64,000 bases of DNA from an uncultured Pelagibacteraceae bacterium (GTDB lineage: Bacteria; Pseudomonadota; Alphaproteobacteria; Pelagibacterales; Pelagibacteraceae). The stretch covers positions 93,184 through 157,183 of the forward strand of contig CACGED010000001.1 in NCBI GenBank assembly GCA_902571975.1. Reading direction: 5' to 3'. Of this stretch, positions 1 through 8,290 are shown one piece after another (position 1 is the stretch's first letter; each line of letters starts with the position of its first letter). The position numbers and the translations under genes are program-made. A model generated the notes under the pieces. It was not told the DNA's origin. It made no database searches and worked only from the letters and a program-made list of their open reading frames with translations.

Positions 1-1
1 A

Positions 2-298
2 GATAATAAAATTAAGTTTTTAGGCAACGAAATCACTTTAGAAAAAACTAAATTTAATAAAAAAAAATATTTTTTAGGAATAAGACCTGAACATTTTAAC
101 CTATCTAATGAATCACAATTTAAATTTAAGCCTAAAATTGATCTTGTTGAAAATTTAGGAAATGAAAAGATTGTCTATATGAGTAACGACAACTTAGAGC
201 TTAGTGCAAAAATTTCTAGTCAGGAAGACTTTGAAAATCAGATTAATTTTGACTCGAAGGATATTTTTATTTTTGATGAAAACGGAAGAAGAATTTAA
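2..298 (+). CDS. ABC transporter ATP-binding protein, C-terminal fragment
   Basis: Open reading frame entering from the left edge, 98 residues visible, ending in TAA. It contains the motif GIRPEHF, typical of the regulatory/TOBE region at the C-terminus of MalK/UgpC-type ATPases that energise sugar, glycerol-phosphate or polyamine importers. Walker A, signature and Walker B motifs lie outside the window, so substrate class cannot be told. The EamA carrier begins 37 bases downstream on the same strand. Confidence 0.7.
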   Translation, partial: DNKIKFLGNEITLEKTKFNKKKYFLGIRPEHFNLSNESQFKFKPKIDLVENLGNEKIVYMSNDNLELSAKISSQEDFENQINFDSKDIFIFDENGRRI

Positions 299-335
299 AT
301 TTTTTTAAATATTATTGTTTCATTAATTATTTAAT

Positions 336-1235
336 ATGAATTGGATAGTTGTTACAGTTATTGCGGCTTTTTTTCAGAATTTAAGGTCCTCATTTCAAAA
401 AAAAATTAATAAGGATGTTTCAACTATAGCATCTACTTATGTTAGGTTTTCTTTTGCTCTGCCTTTAGCATTAGTCTTATTTTTTACATATTTCAGAGAG
501 GTTTCTGTAGTTCATGAAATACTTAATCAACCAGGCTTTTTAATAAATGTAACTTTAGCATCAATTTTTCAAGTAATATTTACTTTTGTATTATTATACT
601 TGTTTAGGTTCTCAAATTTTGTAGTTGGAACCTCGCTAAGTAAAACAGAAGTTGTCCAAGTTGCTATATTTGAATACTTAATATTAAATGAAAAATTAAG
701 TAAGCTAGGCATAAGTGGAATTATAATATCAACTCTAGGCGTAATAATTTTATCTATAAAAGATTTAAAATTATTTCTTCAAAACATATTTTCAAAAACA
801 ACATTAATTGGGCTTTTATCTGGTTTATTCTTAGCTTTGAGCATTGTTTATTTTAGATCTGCTGCATTATCATTAGAAAATTTTAATTCAAATTTTGAAA
901 AAGTAATATCAACTTTACTTTTTGGATTATTAATTCCGACGATTATTTTAACGATATACCTTTTAGTCTTTGAAAAAAAAGAATTTAAAAAACTATATAA
1001 CGATAAATACGACTGTATGTTAATTGGCATTGGAGGTTTTTTTGCATCTCTCTCATGGTTTTATGCATTTACATTAATCCAAGCATCCTTTGTAAGAGCA
1101 GTTGGTCAGATCGAATTATTATTTAGTTATTTTTCCTCAAAATATTTATTTAAGGAAAAAGTAAAACTAACAGAAATTTTAGGTATTATTGTTTTTGTAG
1201 TTGGAGTTACAATTTTACTAATTTCTAGAGTTTAA
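336..1235 (+). CDS. EamA/DMT-family inner-membrane transporter
   Basis: A 299-residue, strongly hydrophobic protein with about ten predicted membrane segments in two homologous halves, the layout of drug/metabolite transporter (EamA) carriers. The second half carries SWFYAFTLIQASFVRAVGQIE followed by a final hydrophobic helix, a typical DMT ending. Substrate is unknown. No good Shine-Dalgarno precedes the ATG. It follows an ABC ATPase fragment on the same strand and is tail-to-tail with the HpsN-like gene two bases away. Family assignment is good; function is open. Confidence 0.8.
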   Translation: MNWIVVTVIAAFFQNLRSSFQKKINKDVSTIASTYVRFSFALPLALVLFFTYFREVSVVHEILNQPGFLINVTLASIFQVIFTFVLLYLFRFSNFVVGTSLSKTEVVQVAIFEYLILNEKLSKLGISGIIISTLGVIILSIKDLKLFLQNIFSKTTLIGLLSGLFLALSIVYFRSAALSLENFNSNFEKVISTLLFGLLIPTIILTIYLLVFEKKEFKKLYNDKYDCMLIGIGGFFASLSWFYAFTLIQASFVRAVGQIELLFSYFSSKYLFKEKVKLTEILGIIVFVVGVTILLISRV

Positions 1236-1237
1236 AA

Positions 1238-2524
1238 CTAATTTGAAAATCCGTATTTTCTAAGTCTTACATCTCCAGTTCGAGCATGAGCTTCCATACC
1301 TTCATATCTTGAAATTCTTGCACAAGCTGCACCTACTTCTTTAGTTGATTCCTTTGTCATTCTTTGGAAACTCAATGTTTTAATGAATTTTCCGACAAAT
1401 AAACCGCCTGTATATTTTCCAGCACCTTTTGTTGGTAAAATGTGGTTTGTTCCAGAGCATTTATCACCATAAGCAACTGTAGTTTCTTCTCCAATAAATA
1501 ATGATCCGTAGTTTTTTAATCGATCATGAAACCATTGAAGGTTTTTAGTCTGTACCTCTAAATGTTCAGGAGCATATTCATCACTGATTTTAGCCATTTC
1601 TTCGTCTGTATCGCATAAAATAACTTCCCCATAATCTCTCCAAGCTGCACCAGAGTTTTCTCTTGGCAAGTCTGGTAAGTCTGCAATTAATTCTGGTACT
1701 CTTTTCATTACATATTCAGCTAATGATTTACTTGTAGTAAATAACCATGCAGGAGAATTGTAACCATGCTCAGCTTGACCAACTAAATCGAAAGCAACTA
1801 ATTCTGGGTCTGCTGTTTCATCTGCTATAACTGCAATTTCTGTAGGACCAGCAAATAAATCTATACCTACTTTGCCAAATAAAATTCTTTTCGACTCTGC
1901 AACAAATTGATTTCCAGGACCAACAAGCATATCAGCAGGTGCATTACCAAAAAGACCATAAGTCATTGCAGCAATAGCTTGAACTCCACCTAAATTCATT
2001 ATTACATCTGCTCCACATAAGTCAGCGGTATAAACAATAGCTGGATGAACTCCAACACCAGGTTTTGGTGAACTGCAAACAATAATATTTTTAACACCAG
2101 CAACTTTAGCTGTAGTAACACTCATTACTGCAGATGCTATGTGAGCATATCTTCCTGCAGGTACATAACAACCTGCTGTATTAACAGGAATTAATTTTTG
2201 TCCAGCAAATAATCCATCTGAAAGTTCTACTTCAAAATCTTGGCCATAATTTTTTAATTGTGCTTCAGCAAACTTTCTTACTCTTTCATGAGAGAATTGA
2301 ATGTCGTCTTTGGTTTTAGGATCTAAATTTTTTTTAATTTGTTCAATTTTTTCTCTTGTAACTACTACTTCTCCTTCATATTTATCAAACTTTTTTGATA
2401 ACTCGATACATCCCTCTTCTTTTGTTTTCTCTATATCTTTTAGAATATTTTCTACAATCTCTCTTGTTTTTGTATCATCAGTAGAAGATGTTTTGGGTGA
2501 TTTTTTTAAATAATTTATTGCCAT
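1238..2524 (-). CDS. hpsN: HisD-family dehydrogenase, probably sulfopropanediol 3-dehydrogenase
   Basis: A 428-residue member of the histidinol dehydrogenase superfamily. Visible HisD hallmarks are GPGN, FAGPTEIAVIAD, the zinc-site GQAEHG, YAPEHLEV with the catalytic Glu-His pair, and GTNHILPT. No other histidine gene is near, whereas taurine, xsc, suyAB and apr genes are. HpsN is the known HisD paralogue oxidising (R)-2,3-dihydroxypropane-1-sulfonate to (R)-sulfolactate with NAD+. Its product is the substrate of SuyAB encoded at 40-41 kb, so that role is inferred. A genuine HisD is the alternative; the C-terminus (YEGMEAHARTGDVRLRKYG) departs from my memory of biosynthetic HisD. Confidence 0.72.
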   Translation of the reverse strand: MAINYLKKSPKTSSTDDTKTREIVENILKDIEKTKEEGCIELSKKFDKYEGEVVVTREKIEQIKKNLDPKTKDDIQFSHERVRKFAEAQLKNYGQDFEVELSDGLFAGQKLIPVNTAGCYVPAGRYAHIASAVMSVTTAKVAGVKNIIVCSSPKPGVGVHPAIVYTADLCGADVIMNLGGVQAIAAMTYGLFGNAPADMLVGPGNQFVAESKRILFGKVGIDLFAGPTEIAVIADETADPELVAFDLVGQAEHGYNSPAWLFTTSKSLAEYVMKRVPELIADLPDLPRENSGAAWRDYGEVILCDTDEEMAKISDEYAPEHLEVQTKNLQWFHDRLKNYGSLFIGEETTVAYGDKCSGTNHILPTKGAGKYTGGLFVGKFIKTLSFQRMTKESTKEVGAACARISRYEGMEAHARTGDVRLRKYGFSN

Positions 2525-2566
2525 GTCTAAATCCTAATTTAATTATTATTTTTTTTCAATATTCAT

Positions 2567-3478
2567 TTAATTCAAAGCTACCACAGCTGCCGCAATAGAT
2601 GCTAGCCTTGCTGTCGCATCATCTGATCTACTAGTAATTACCACTGGAACTTTTCCTCCTATAACCACTCCTGCCGCACACGCTCCCATAAAATAAATCA
2701 TCATTTTAACTAGAGCGTTACCTGCTTCAACATTTGGAACTAACAATACATCTGCATCTCCTGCAACTATATTTTTTATACCTTTTATCTCTGCGGATTT
2801 TTTTGACACACTATTATCAAATGCCAGAGGTCCAAATATATCTGCATTAAGACTCTCTTTTTCAGCTAATTCGCATATTTCTTTAGCATCAAGTGAACTT
2901 TGCATGCTGTCTAAAACTTCTTCCGTTGCAGAAAGAATGGAGACTTTTGGTCTTGCTATTTTTATTCTATGACAAAAATCAACTACATTTTTTAAAATAT
3001 GCATTTTTGTTTTAACATTTGGATTAACGTTCAGAGCACCATCAGTTATTATTAATGGTTTGTCCTCTTTATCTAAAGTCATATGCCAAATATGACTCAA
3101 TCTTTTTTTACCAATCAAATTATATTTTCGTAACAGAACTTCTTTCATTAAAATGTCAGTGTGTATATGACCTTTAACAATTATTTTGACTTTTCCATCA
3201 CCAGCAAGCTTTGCCGCAATTTTGGCAGTGTTATTTTCAATTGGCTCATTTATTATTTCATATTCTGAGATATCGAATTTTAACTCCTCAGCAGTTTTTT
3301 TGATTTCTATTTCATCACCTATAAAAACAGGGATGATCAATTTTTCTTTTACGCAATCCATTATAGATAGCATAGGAAGTCTTTTGCCTGCATTTACGAT
3401 TGCTGCTTTGGCTCCTCTTTTTTGATGAGCGATATCAAGTAAATTGAATGGACAGACTGTTGATTTATCTGAAAGCAT
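2567..3478 (-). CDS. pta: Phosphate acetyl/butyryltransferase family protein
   Basis: A 303-residue protein of the phosphotransacetylase/phosphotransbutyrylase family (short, single-domain type). Conserved blocks include ITDGALNVNP in the middle and the C-terminal LVPNVEAGNALVKMMIYF and PVVITSRSDDATARLASIA, near the substrate and CoA sites in this family. The enzyme interconverts acetyl phosphate and CoA with acetyl-CoA and phosphate. Xsc at 41.5 kb makes acetyl phosphate, so this gene would feed sulfonate carbon into central metabolism, as Pta does in other sulfonate users. It lies 42 bases upstream of hpsN on the same strand, probably one operon. Exact acyl specificity is not visible. Confidence 0.72.
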   Translation of the reverse strand: MLSDKSTVCPFNLLDIAHQKRGAKAAIVNAGKRLPMLSIMDCVKEKLIIPVFIGDEIEIKKTAEELKFDISEYEIINEPIENNTAKIAAKLAGDGKVKIIVKGHIHTDILMKEVLLRKYNLIGKKRLSHIWHMTLDKEDKPLIITDGALNVNPNVKTKMHILKNVVDFCHRIKIARPKVSILSATEEVLDSMQSSLDAKEICELAEKESLNADIFGPLAFDNSVSKKSAEIKGIKNIVAGDADVLLVPNVEAGNALVKMMIYFMGACAAGVVIGGKVPVVITSRSDDATARLASIAAAVVALN

Positions 3479-3542
3479 TTGAATTTATATATACTAAATT
3501 AATAAAAAAACTAATATAGTATTATTAATATAAGGATAAATA

Positions 3543-4391
3543 GTGGAAGTAGTTACAAAAATAGCTCCGATCGCGCTAGCTCTTATAATGTTAGGTCTTG
3601 GATTAGGATTGAAGGGACGTGACTTTTTGAGAGTAATCAATAATCCTAAAGATTTTATAATTGGCTTTGTCTGTCAATTGATACTTTTACCAATAGTTGC
3701 GTTTATAATTGTATTAATATTAGATTTACCAATTGAAATCGCTGTAGGCGTTATGATTATTGCTGCAGCACCAGGAGGCGTTACTTCTAATGTAATGACA
3801 AAATTTGCAAATGGAGATGTTGCGTTATCTGTCTCATTAACAGCTATAATAAGTTTGATTAGCATTATTTCAGTACCCTTTATTATTTTTAAATCAGCTG
3901 ATTTATTAGGAGTTACAAATGTATCTTCTGATATCACCATGACTGGAATTGCATTAAAAATGGCTCTAGTTGTTACGGTGCCTGTAGTTTTAGGAATGAT
4001 AATTAGAAAATTTGCAGAGAATTTCATTTCATCAAATATTTCTATAATCGAGAAGATTACATTTATTTTATTTGTAATTGTTTTTGCAGCAATATTAATT
4101 GAAGAAAAAGATAATATTTTAAATTATTTCAAACAAGCAGGTATAGCAGTCCTTATTCTCAACATAGTTATGATGACATTGGCATATTATATAGCAAAGC
4201 TATTAGCTACTGGCATAAAACAAAGAAAGTGTATTTCAATTGAGTGTGGACTTCAAAATGGAACATTAGCAATATTTGTGGCTACACAAATATTTAGCGA
4301 TATCACCTACATCATTCCAACAGCAGCATATGCTCTTATAATGTACATAACGGGATTTATTTTAATTTTTATTCTAAGAAGGTATAATTAG
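3543..4391 (+). CDS. Bile acid:Na+ symporter (BASS) family transporter
   Basis: A 282-residue protein with roughly nine to ten hydrophobic segments. It shows the BASS/ASBT-type signature AAAPGGVTSNVMTKFANGDVALSVS in its first half and ECGLQNGTLAIFVATQIF in the second, the crossover and sodium-binding regions of this fold. Start is GTG at 3543 with AAGGA about seven bases upstream. BASS carriers move organic anions with Na+; bacterial members carry pantoate, pyruvate or sulfonated bile acids. It sits between the hpsN-pta pair and a regulator, so an organic acid or sulfonate substrate is a guess only. Confidence 0.75.
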   Translation: MEVVTKIAPIALALIMLGLGLGLKGRDFLRVINNPKDFIIGFVCQLILLPIVAFIIVLILDLPIEIAVGVMIIAAAPGGVTSNVMTKFANGDVALSVSLTAIISLISIISVPFIIFKSADLLGVTNVSSDITMTGIALKMALVVTVPVVLGMIIRKFAENFISSNISIIEKITFILFVIVFAAILIEEKDNILNYFKQAGIAVLILNIVMMTLAYYIAKLLATGIKQRKCISIECGLQNGTLAIFVATQIFSDITYIIPTAAYALIMYITGFILIFILRRYN

Positions 4392-4394
4392 GGC

Positions 4395-5354
4395 TTAATT
4401 AGTATCGATTTGCTCAAAAATCTTAGAAATTAAATAAGATAAAGACAGGAAGTTTTGCTGTTGTAATTTCAATGTATCGTTTAAAGCTTTACCTTGCATA
4501 TTAATTGAAAATTGTTTCTTTTTATTAACAACTATATAATCGTTTTTTAATAAGTAAGTTAATTTTCTAACTACTGTTGGTCTAGGAATATGAGTTATTT
4601 CTGAAATTGACATTGTATTAACGCCAATATCTTTATTTTTTAGGAAATTTTTATTCCATTCTACAAAATCTAAATTTTTTCCTTCAGACTTACTAGGGGC
4701 GTCACTTGCATTGATTGAATGACATACTATAACCATCCCAACAGAATATGTTTCAAGATCTCCTAACTGAATTTTCCATCTAGTTGTTAATGTAAAAATA
4801 AATTTATAAAAATAGTACCAACAATATGAAAAATTATCCTTTATAAGAGTAGACATTTCATCAATATTAAATGATTTATTAGTTAATTTCTTATTTTCAA
4901 ATATTTCAGAGATCTTTACTAAAAGGACACTTAAATTTTTAAGAGTATTTTTAGGCTGAACTAATCTGTATGCAGATCTATCTATATAAATTTTTTTTCC
5001 TGTCTTTTGTAGAACTCCAATTTTTTCAAGGTCTATGATTTTTCTTCGGGTACTTTCTTTTGGAATATTTAAACTTTTAGATATTTCAATTATATTTATT
5101 CGATCTAATTCCAATGATTTGTCATACAAAAAAAAATTATCGTAACTTTCTACTTTATTTGTTTTTATGTATTGCTCAAAATCTTTGTTAATTAAGTAAA
5201 GAATAATTCTATATTTATCTATGTCATGGAATGTTTCATATGAAGAATTCATCCACTCCGACAAGAGTTTGATGTAACTTGGAGCTATTATTCTAAAATT
5301 TTCTCTAAATAATTTATTTAACTTATTTTCGTTAAACTCTTTTAAATTTATCAT
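4395..5354 (-). CDS. Transcriptional regulator with two winged-helix segments
   Basis: A 319-residue protein I cannot place in a named family. Two helix-turn-helix-like segments are visible: around residues 92-125 (ISKSLNIPKESTRRKIIDLE, followed by a basic wing) and around 250-285 (ISEITHIPRPTVVRKLTYLL, followed by KKKQFSIN). Each looks like a MarR/GntR-type winged helix. The middle is rich in aromatic residues and may bind a ligand. Its upstream region holds three related motif copies, one nearly identical to a motif in the tauA/tpa promoter, so autoregulation and control of taurine uptake are inferred. No canonical TauR (GntR/MocR) is present in the window. Confidence 0.6.
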   Translation of the reverse strand: MINLKEFNENKLNKLFRENFRIIAPSYIKLLSEWMNSSYETFHDIDKYRIILYLINKDFEQYIKTNKVESYDNFFLYDKSLELDRINIIEISKSLNIPKESTRRKIIDLEKIGVLQKTGKKIYIDRSAYRLVQPKNTLKNLSVLLVKISEIFENKKLTNKSFNIDEMSTLIKDNFSYCWYYFYKFIFTLTTRWKIQLGDLETYSVGMVIVCHSINASDAPSKSEGKNLDFVEWNKNFLKNKDIGVNTMSISEITHIPRPTVVRKLTYLLKNDYIVVNKKKQFSINMQGKALNDTLKLQQQNFLSLSYLISKIFEQIDTN

Positions 5355-5370
5355 TAAATTTCCCGCAATT

Positions 5371-5432
5371 CATTTTAGACACACAATCCCAAAATGGACA
5401 CAAAATAATTATTTGCAACCCATTTTGGACAC
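5371..5432. promoter_or_regulatory. Cluster of three candidate operator motifs upstream of the regulator
   Basis: Three related elements lie 17-78 bases upstream of the regulator start: CATTTTAGACAC at 5371-5382, CCCAAAATGGACAC at 5388-5401 and AACCCATTTTGGACAC at 5417-5432. The last reads GTGTCCAAAATGGGTT on the minus strand; TGTCTAAAATGGGTT occurs between tauA and the aminotransferase at 12137. Recurrence in two otherwise AT-rich promoters is seen directly; that it is a protein-binding site is inference. Confidence 0.5.
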
Positions 5433-5476
5433 TGATTAAATTTTATCATGATTTAATTGTGTTTTAATGATCGCTC

Positions 5477-5689
5477 ATGAGTTATAATAAAAACATAAGA
5501 GCATCTGATATTGAAATTTCTTCTCAATTAACAGGTGACGTAAATATTGATACCCCTCAAAAAGTAGATATCAGTGCTCTTAAACTCAGATTAGCCAAAA
5601 AAGAAAAAAAAGAAAATATAAAGAGTAGAGTAATCATTTTATCAATTTTTTGTTTCTTAGGATCAATTGGATATTTTATATCCAATTAA
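5477..5689 (+). CDS. Small protein with C-terminal membrane anchor
   Basis: Seventy residues: a polar N-terminal half, a lysine-rich middle (RLAKKEKKENIKSR) and a C-terminal hydrophobic helix VIILSIFCFLGSIGYFI, consistent with a tail-anchored inner-membrane protein with cytoplasmic N-terminus. Not recognised. It is divergent from the regulator and shares the 122-base intergenic region with the motif cluster, so it may be co-regulated. Confidence 0.5.
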   Translation: MSYNKNIRASDIEISSQLTGDVNIDTPQKVDISALKLRLAKKEKKENIKSRVIILSIFCFLGSIGYFISN

Positions 5690-5779
5690 TTTTAATCAAA
5701 CTCTCATCTAATCAAAAACTAAGCTTTATATGTGCATATCAGTTATTGTAAAAATTAATAATTAGTTAATAATATTATT

Positions 5780-6115
5780 ATGAAACCATTTGCAGGATAT
5801 CTAATTTTGGCTTTAGGAATCATGACCGGAATAGCTGCAAACAGTTTTGCAAAGATTTCAGATGGTTTTACAAAGCTGACACCAACTATTGCTTGTTTAC
5901 TTTTAATGAGCGTTACAATGTTTTCTCTGGCTAAAGCAATGTCAGTGATACCTGTAGCATTTAGTTATTCAACTTACAGCGGGCTAACAGTTGCGGGTGT
6001 AGTTTTGTTTGGGATATTAAAATATAATCAAGTTCCTAATATTTATGGATTAATTGGTATTTGCTTAATTGTAACTGGGGTTATAATGGTGAATTATCTA
6101 GGACGAGCAGGTTAA
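5780..6115 (+). CDS. Small multidrug resistance (SMR)-like transporter lacking the key glutamate
   Basis: A 111-residue protein with four hydrophobic helices, the size and layout of EmrE/SMR carriers. KISDGFTKLTP matches the SMR loop FSEGFTRLWP, and the third and fourth helices (FSYSTYSGLTVAGVVLFGIL, LIGICLIVTGVIMVNYL) align well. Counting back from SDGF, the proton-coupling Glu14 of EmrE helix 1 is a glycine here and no acidic residue occurs in that helix. It may therefore not work as a proton-coupled drug exporter. Membership is good; substrate unknown. Confidence 0.75.
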   Translation: MKPFAGYLILALGIMTGIAANSFAKISDGFTKLTPTIACLLLMSVTMFSLAKAMSVIPVAFSYSTYSGLTVAGVVLFGILKYNQVPNIYGLIGICLIVTGVIMVNYLGRAG

Positions 6116-6124
6116 CAATTTAAT

Positions 6125-7129
6125 CTATTTCAATAGAATTCGAATATCCTCCATTATATTATCTGGAATTTTAATTTCAGATTTATAATTCTTTTTATAT
6201 CTTCTTAATTTGTTTTCTCCTGGATATAATATTTCTTTAAGTCCTTTTAATTTAGGAAGTTTTTTAATTCTTTTTATATTTTCTTTAATTCTTTTTTTAT
6301 AATTTTGTTGAAATAAGTTCGCTTTCATTACAATAAATAAATGACCAATATTTTGTGGGCCAGAAAAATCATCAAAAGGATCTTTTACTTTCCCACCATG
6401 GTTACCTCCTGTATAAACACCGCTTAATATATCTACCATCCATGCAAGTCCTGATCCTCTAAACCCTGCTATAGGAAGTTGAACACCTTCAAGTGCTTTT
6501 TTAGCATCTGTTGTCGGATTACCAAATTTATCCAAAGCAACACCTTCAGGTATTTTTGAATTAGATCTTGATGCAACTCTTATTTTTCCTCTATTAATCA
6601 TTGAGACAGATGTATCTAATATAAATGGAACTTTAGAACCAGTTGGTGATCCAAAACAAATAGGATTTGTGCCAAATAAAGATTTTATAGCACCATGTGG
6701 AGCAATAGCCGGCGGTGCATTAGTGAATACTAAAGCTATCATGTTTTTTTTTACAGCTTGTTCAGCGTAATATCCAGACATTCCGTAATGGCCACTGTTT
6801 TTGACTGCAACCAATCCTATTCCTGTTTTCTTAGCATTTTTTATGGCTTTTTTTATTGCTGTATCCGCAGCAACAAATCCAATGCTGTCATCTGCATTTA
6901 TATGAGTAACAGATTGGGAAATATTTTTTAGTTTGATTTTAGGTCTTGGATTAATCAGTTTTTTTTGAATACGATCACAGTACATTTTTAATCTAGATAA
7001 TCCATGAGTTGGAGCACCTACTAATTCAGCATTAATTATTGCATCAGCACAAATATCTGCGTGTTTTTTTGAAAGTTTAAATTTATGAAATATTTTAATA
7101 ATAGTCTTTTTAAGTTTGTTTTTTTCCAT
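6125..7129 (-). CDS. Ldh/malate dehydrogenase type-2 family oxidoreductase
   Basis: A 334-residue NAD(P)-dependent 2-hydroxyacid dehydrogenase of the LDH2/MDH2 (YiaK/ComC/AllD) family. Characteristic blocks: THGLSRL near residue 40, SGHYGMSGYYAEQA with the active-site His, FGTNPICFG, ILDTSVSMINRGKI, and the C-terminal GLAWMVDILSG and GPQNIGHLFIV. ComC/SlcC members oxidise sulfolactate to sulfopyruvate, which would fit this sulfonate-rich window, but other members act on malate, ureidoglycolate or delta-1-piperideine-2-carboxylate. It lies one base downstream of the epoxide hydrolase-like gene on the same strand. Family firm, substrate uncertain. Confidence 0.78.
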   Translation of the reverse strand: MEKNKLKKTIIKIFHKFKLSKKHADICADAIINAELVGAPTHGLSRLKMYCDRIQKKLINPRPKIKLKNISQSVTHINADDSIGFVAADTAIKKAIKNAKKTGIGLVAVKNSGHYGMSGYYAEQAVKKNMIALVFTNAPPAIAPHGAIKSLFGTNPICFGSPTGSKVPFILDTSVSMINRGKIRVASRSNSKIPEGVALDKFGNPTTDAKKALEGVQLPIAGFRGSGLAWMVDILSGVYTGGNHGGKVKDPFDDFSGPQNIGHLFIVMKANLFQQNYKKRIKENIKRIKKLPKLKGLKEILYPGENKLRRYKKNYKSEIKIPDNIMEDIRILLK

Positions 7130-7130
7130 C

Positions 7131-8279
7131 TTAAATATTTAAATCTTTATTAAAAAATGATCTTATATCATTAACTAATAAATCTGGCTCCTCAAGAGCC
7201 GCAAAGTGCCCACCTTTCTTCATTTTTGTCCATCTTTTAACATTAAAAATTCTTTTTACATAAGATTTAGGAGGCCAACTCAACATTTCTTTTGGAAATT
7301 CTGCAATTGCAGTAGGTATTCTAATTTTCTTAAAATTTTTTGGGAAAGGTCTCCCACCTTCTTCTCTTCTGCCAAAATAAATCCAAGCTGCAGAATTAAA
7401 AGTTTTTGTTAATATATAAATCATAATATTAGTTAGCAACAAATCCCTTGAGTAAACATTTTCAATATTACCTTTTTTTAAGTCTGACCATGCGTAAAAC
7501 TTTTCTAATATCCATGCAGCAGTACCCACTGGGCTATCTATCATTGCATAACTCAATGACTGAGGTTTGGTTGCCTGTTGTGTCCTATATCCCTCTTGCA
7601 TAATTTGCTCTTTAGCAAATCTTTTTTCCCATTTTTTTTCTTTTAAAGTTATTGCTCCTTTTGGATGTCTCATATTTAAACAATTTACATGAATAGCTTT
7701 ACAATTATTATAATGATCATGTCCTAACCAGTTACAAACAGCAGAACCCCAGTCTCCACCCTGAGCAAAATAATTTTTATATCCCAGTTTTTTAGTCATT
7801 AATTTATTCATAATTTTTGCAATTTTTTTTGGACCAATTGGTTTTTTAGGTGTTCCAGAAAATCCAAATCCAGGTAGAGAGGGGACTACTACATCAAAAC
7901 TCTCTTCTTTATTCCCTCCAAATTTTTCAGGATGAGTTAGTTTTTCTAGGATATGTAAAAATTCAACAAAACTTCCAGGCCATCCATGAAGAATAAGCAA
8001 TGGATTTGGTTTTTTCCCACTACCATTTTGCTTAATAAAATGAATATTAATGCCATCTACATTAGTAGTATAATTGTTAAATTTATTGATTTTTTTTTCT
8101 TGTAAATTCCAATTAAATTTAGAGGTCCAGTATTTCGAAATTTTTTTTAAATAAGCATGATTTGTTCCATGTAACCATCCATTCATCTGTTGAATGTCAT
8201 TAAATGGAAATTCCCTAACTTTTTTATAGATATTATTTAAGGTTTTTTTTGAAACATTTACCTTAAATTTTTTTATCAT
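7131..8279 (-). CDS. Epoxide hydrolase (EHN-domain alpha/beta hydrolase)
   Basis: A 382-residue protein with an N-terminal epoxide hydrolase (EHN) domain over about residues 1-100 (FPFNDIQQMNGWLHGTNHAY) and a C-terminal alpha/beta-hydrolase fold. Visible motifs are the oxyanion-hole HGWPGS, PSLPGFGFSGTP, the nucleophile elbow GGDWGS with the attacking Asp, and the catalytic His in KKGGHFAALEEPD. Hydrolyses epoxides to diols; the natural substrate is unknown. It precedes the LDH2-family gene with one base between them and follows tauC on the same strand, so it may be read from the tau operon. Confidence 0.82.
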   Translation of the reverse strand: MIKKFKVNVSKKTLNNIYKKVREFPFNDIQQMNGWLHGTNHAYLKKISKYWTSKFNWNLQEKKINKFNNYTTNVDGINIHFIKQNGSGKKPNPLLILHGWPGSFVEFLHILEKLTHPEKFGGNKEESFDVVVPSLPGFGFSGTPKKPIGPKKIAKIMNKLMTKKLGYKNYFAQGGDWGSAVCNWLGHDHYNNCKAIHVNCLNMRHPKGAITLKEKKWEKRFAKEQIMQEGYRTQQATKPQSLSYAMIDSPVGTAAWILEKFYAWSDLKKGNIENVYSRDLLLTNIMIYILTKTFNSAAWIYFGRREEGGRPFPKNFKKIRIPTAIAEFPKEMLSWPPKSYVKRIFNVKRWTKMKKGGHFAALEEPDLLVNDIRSFFNKDLNI

Positions 8280-8290
8280 TAATTATTGTA

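Noticed and set aside
1238..2524. Histidine biosynthesis hisD
   Set aside because: No other his gene nearby and sulfonate genes all around; HpsN fits better, though phylogeny is needed.
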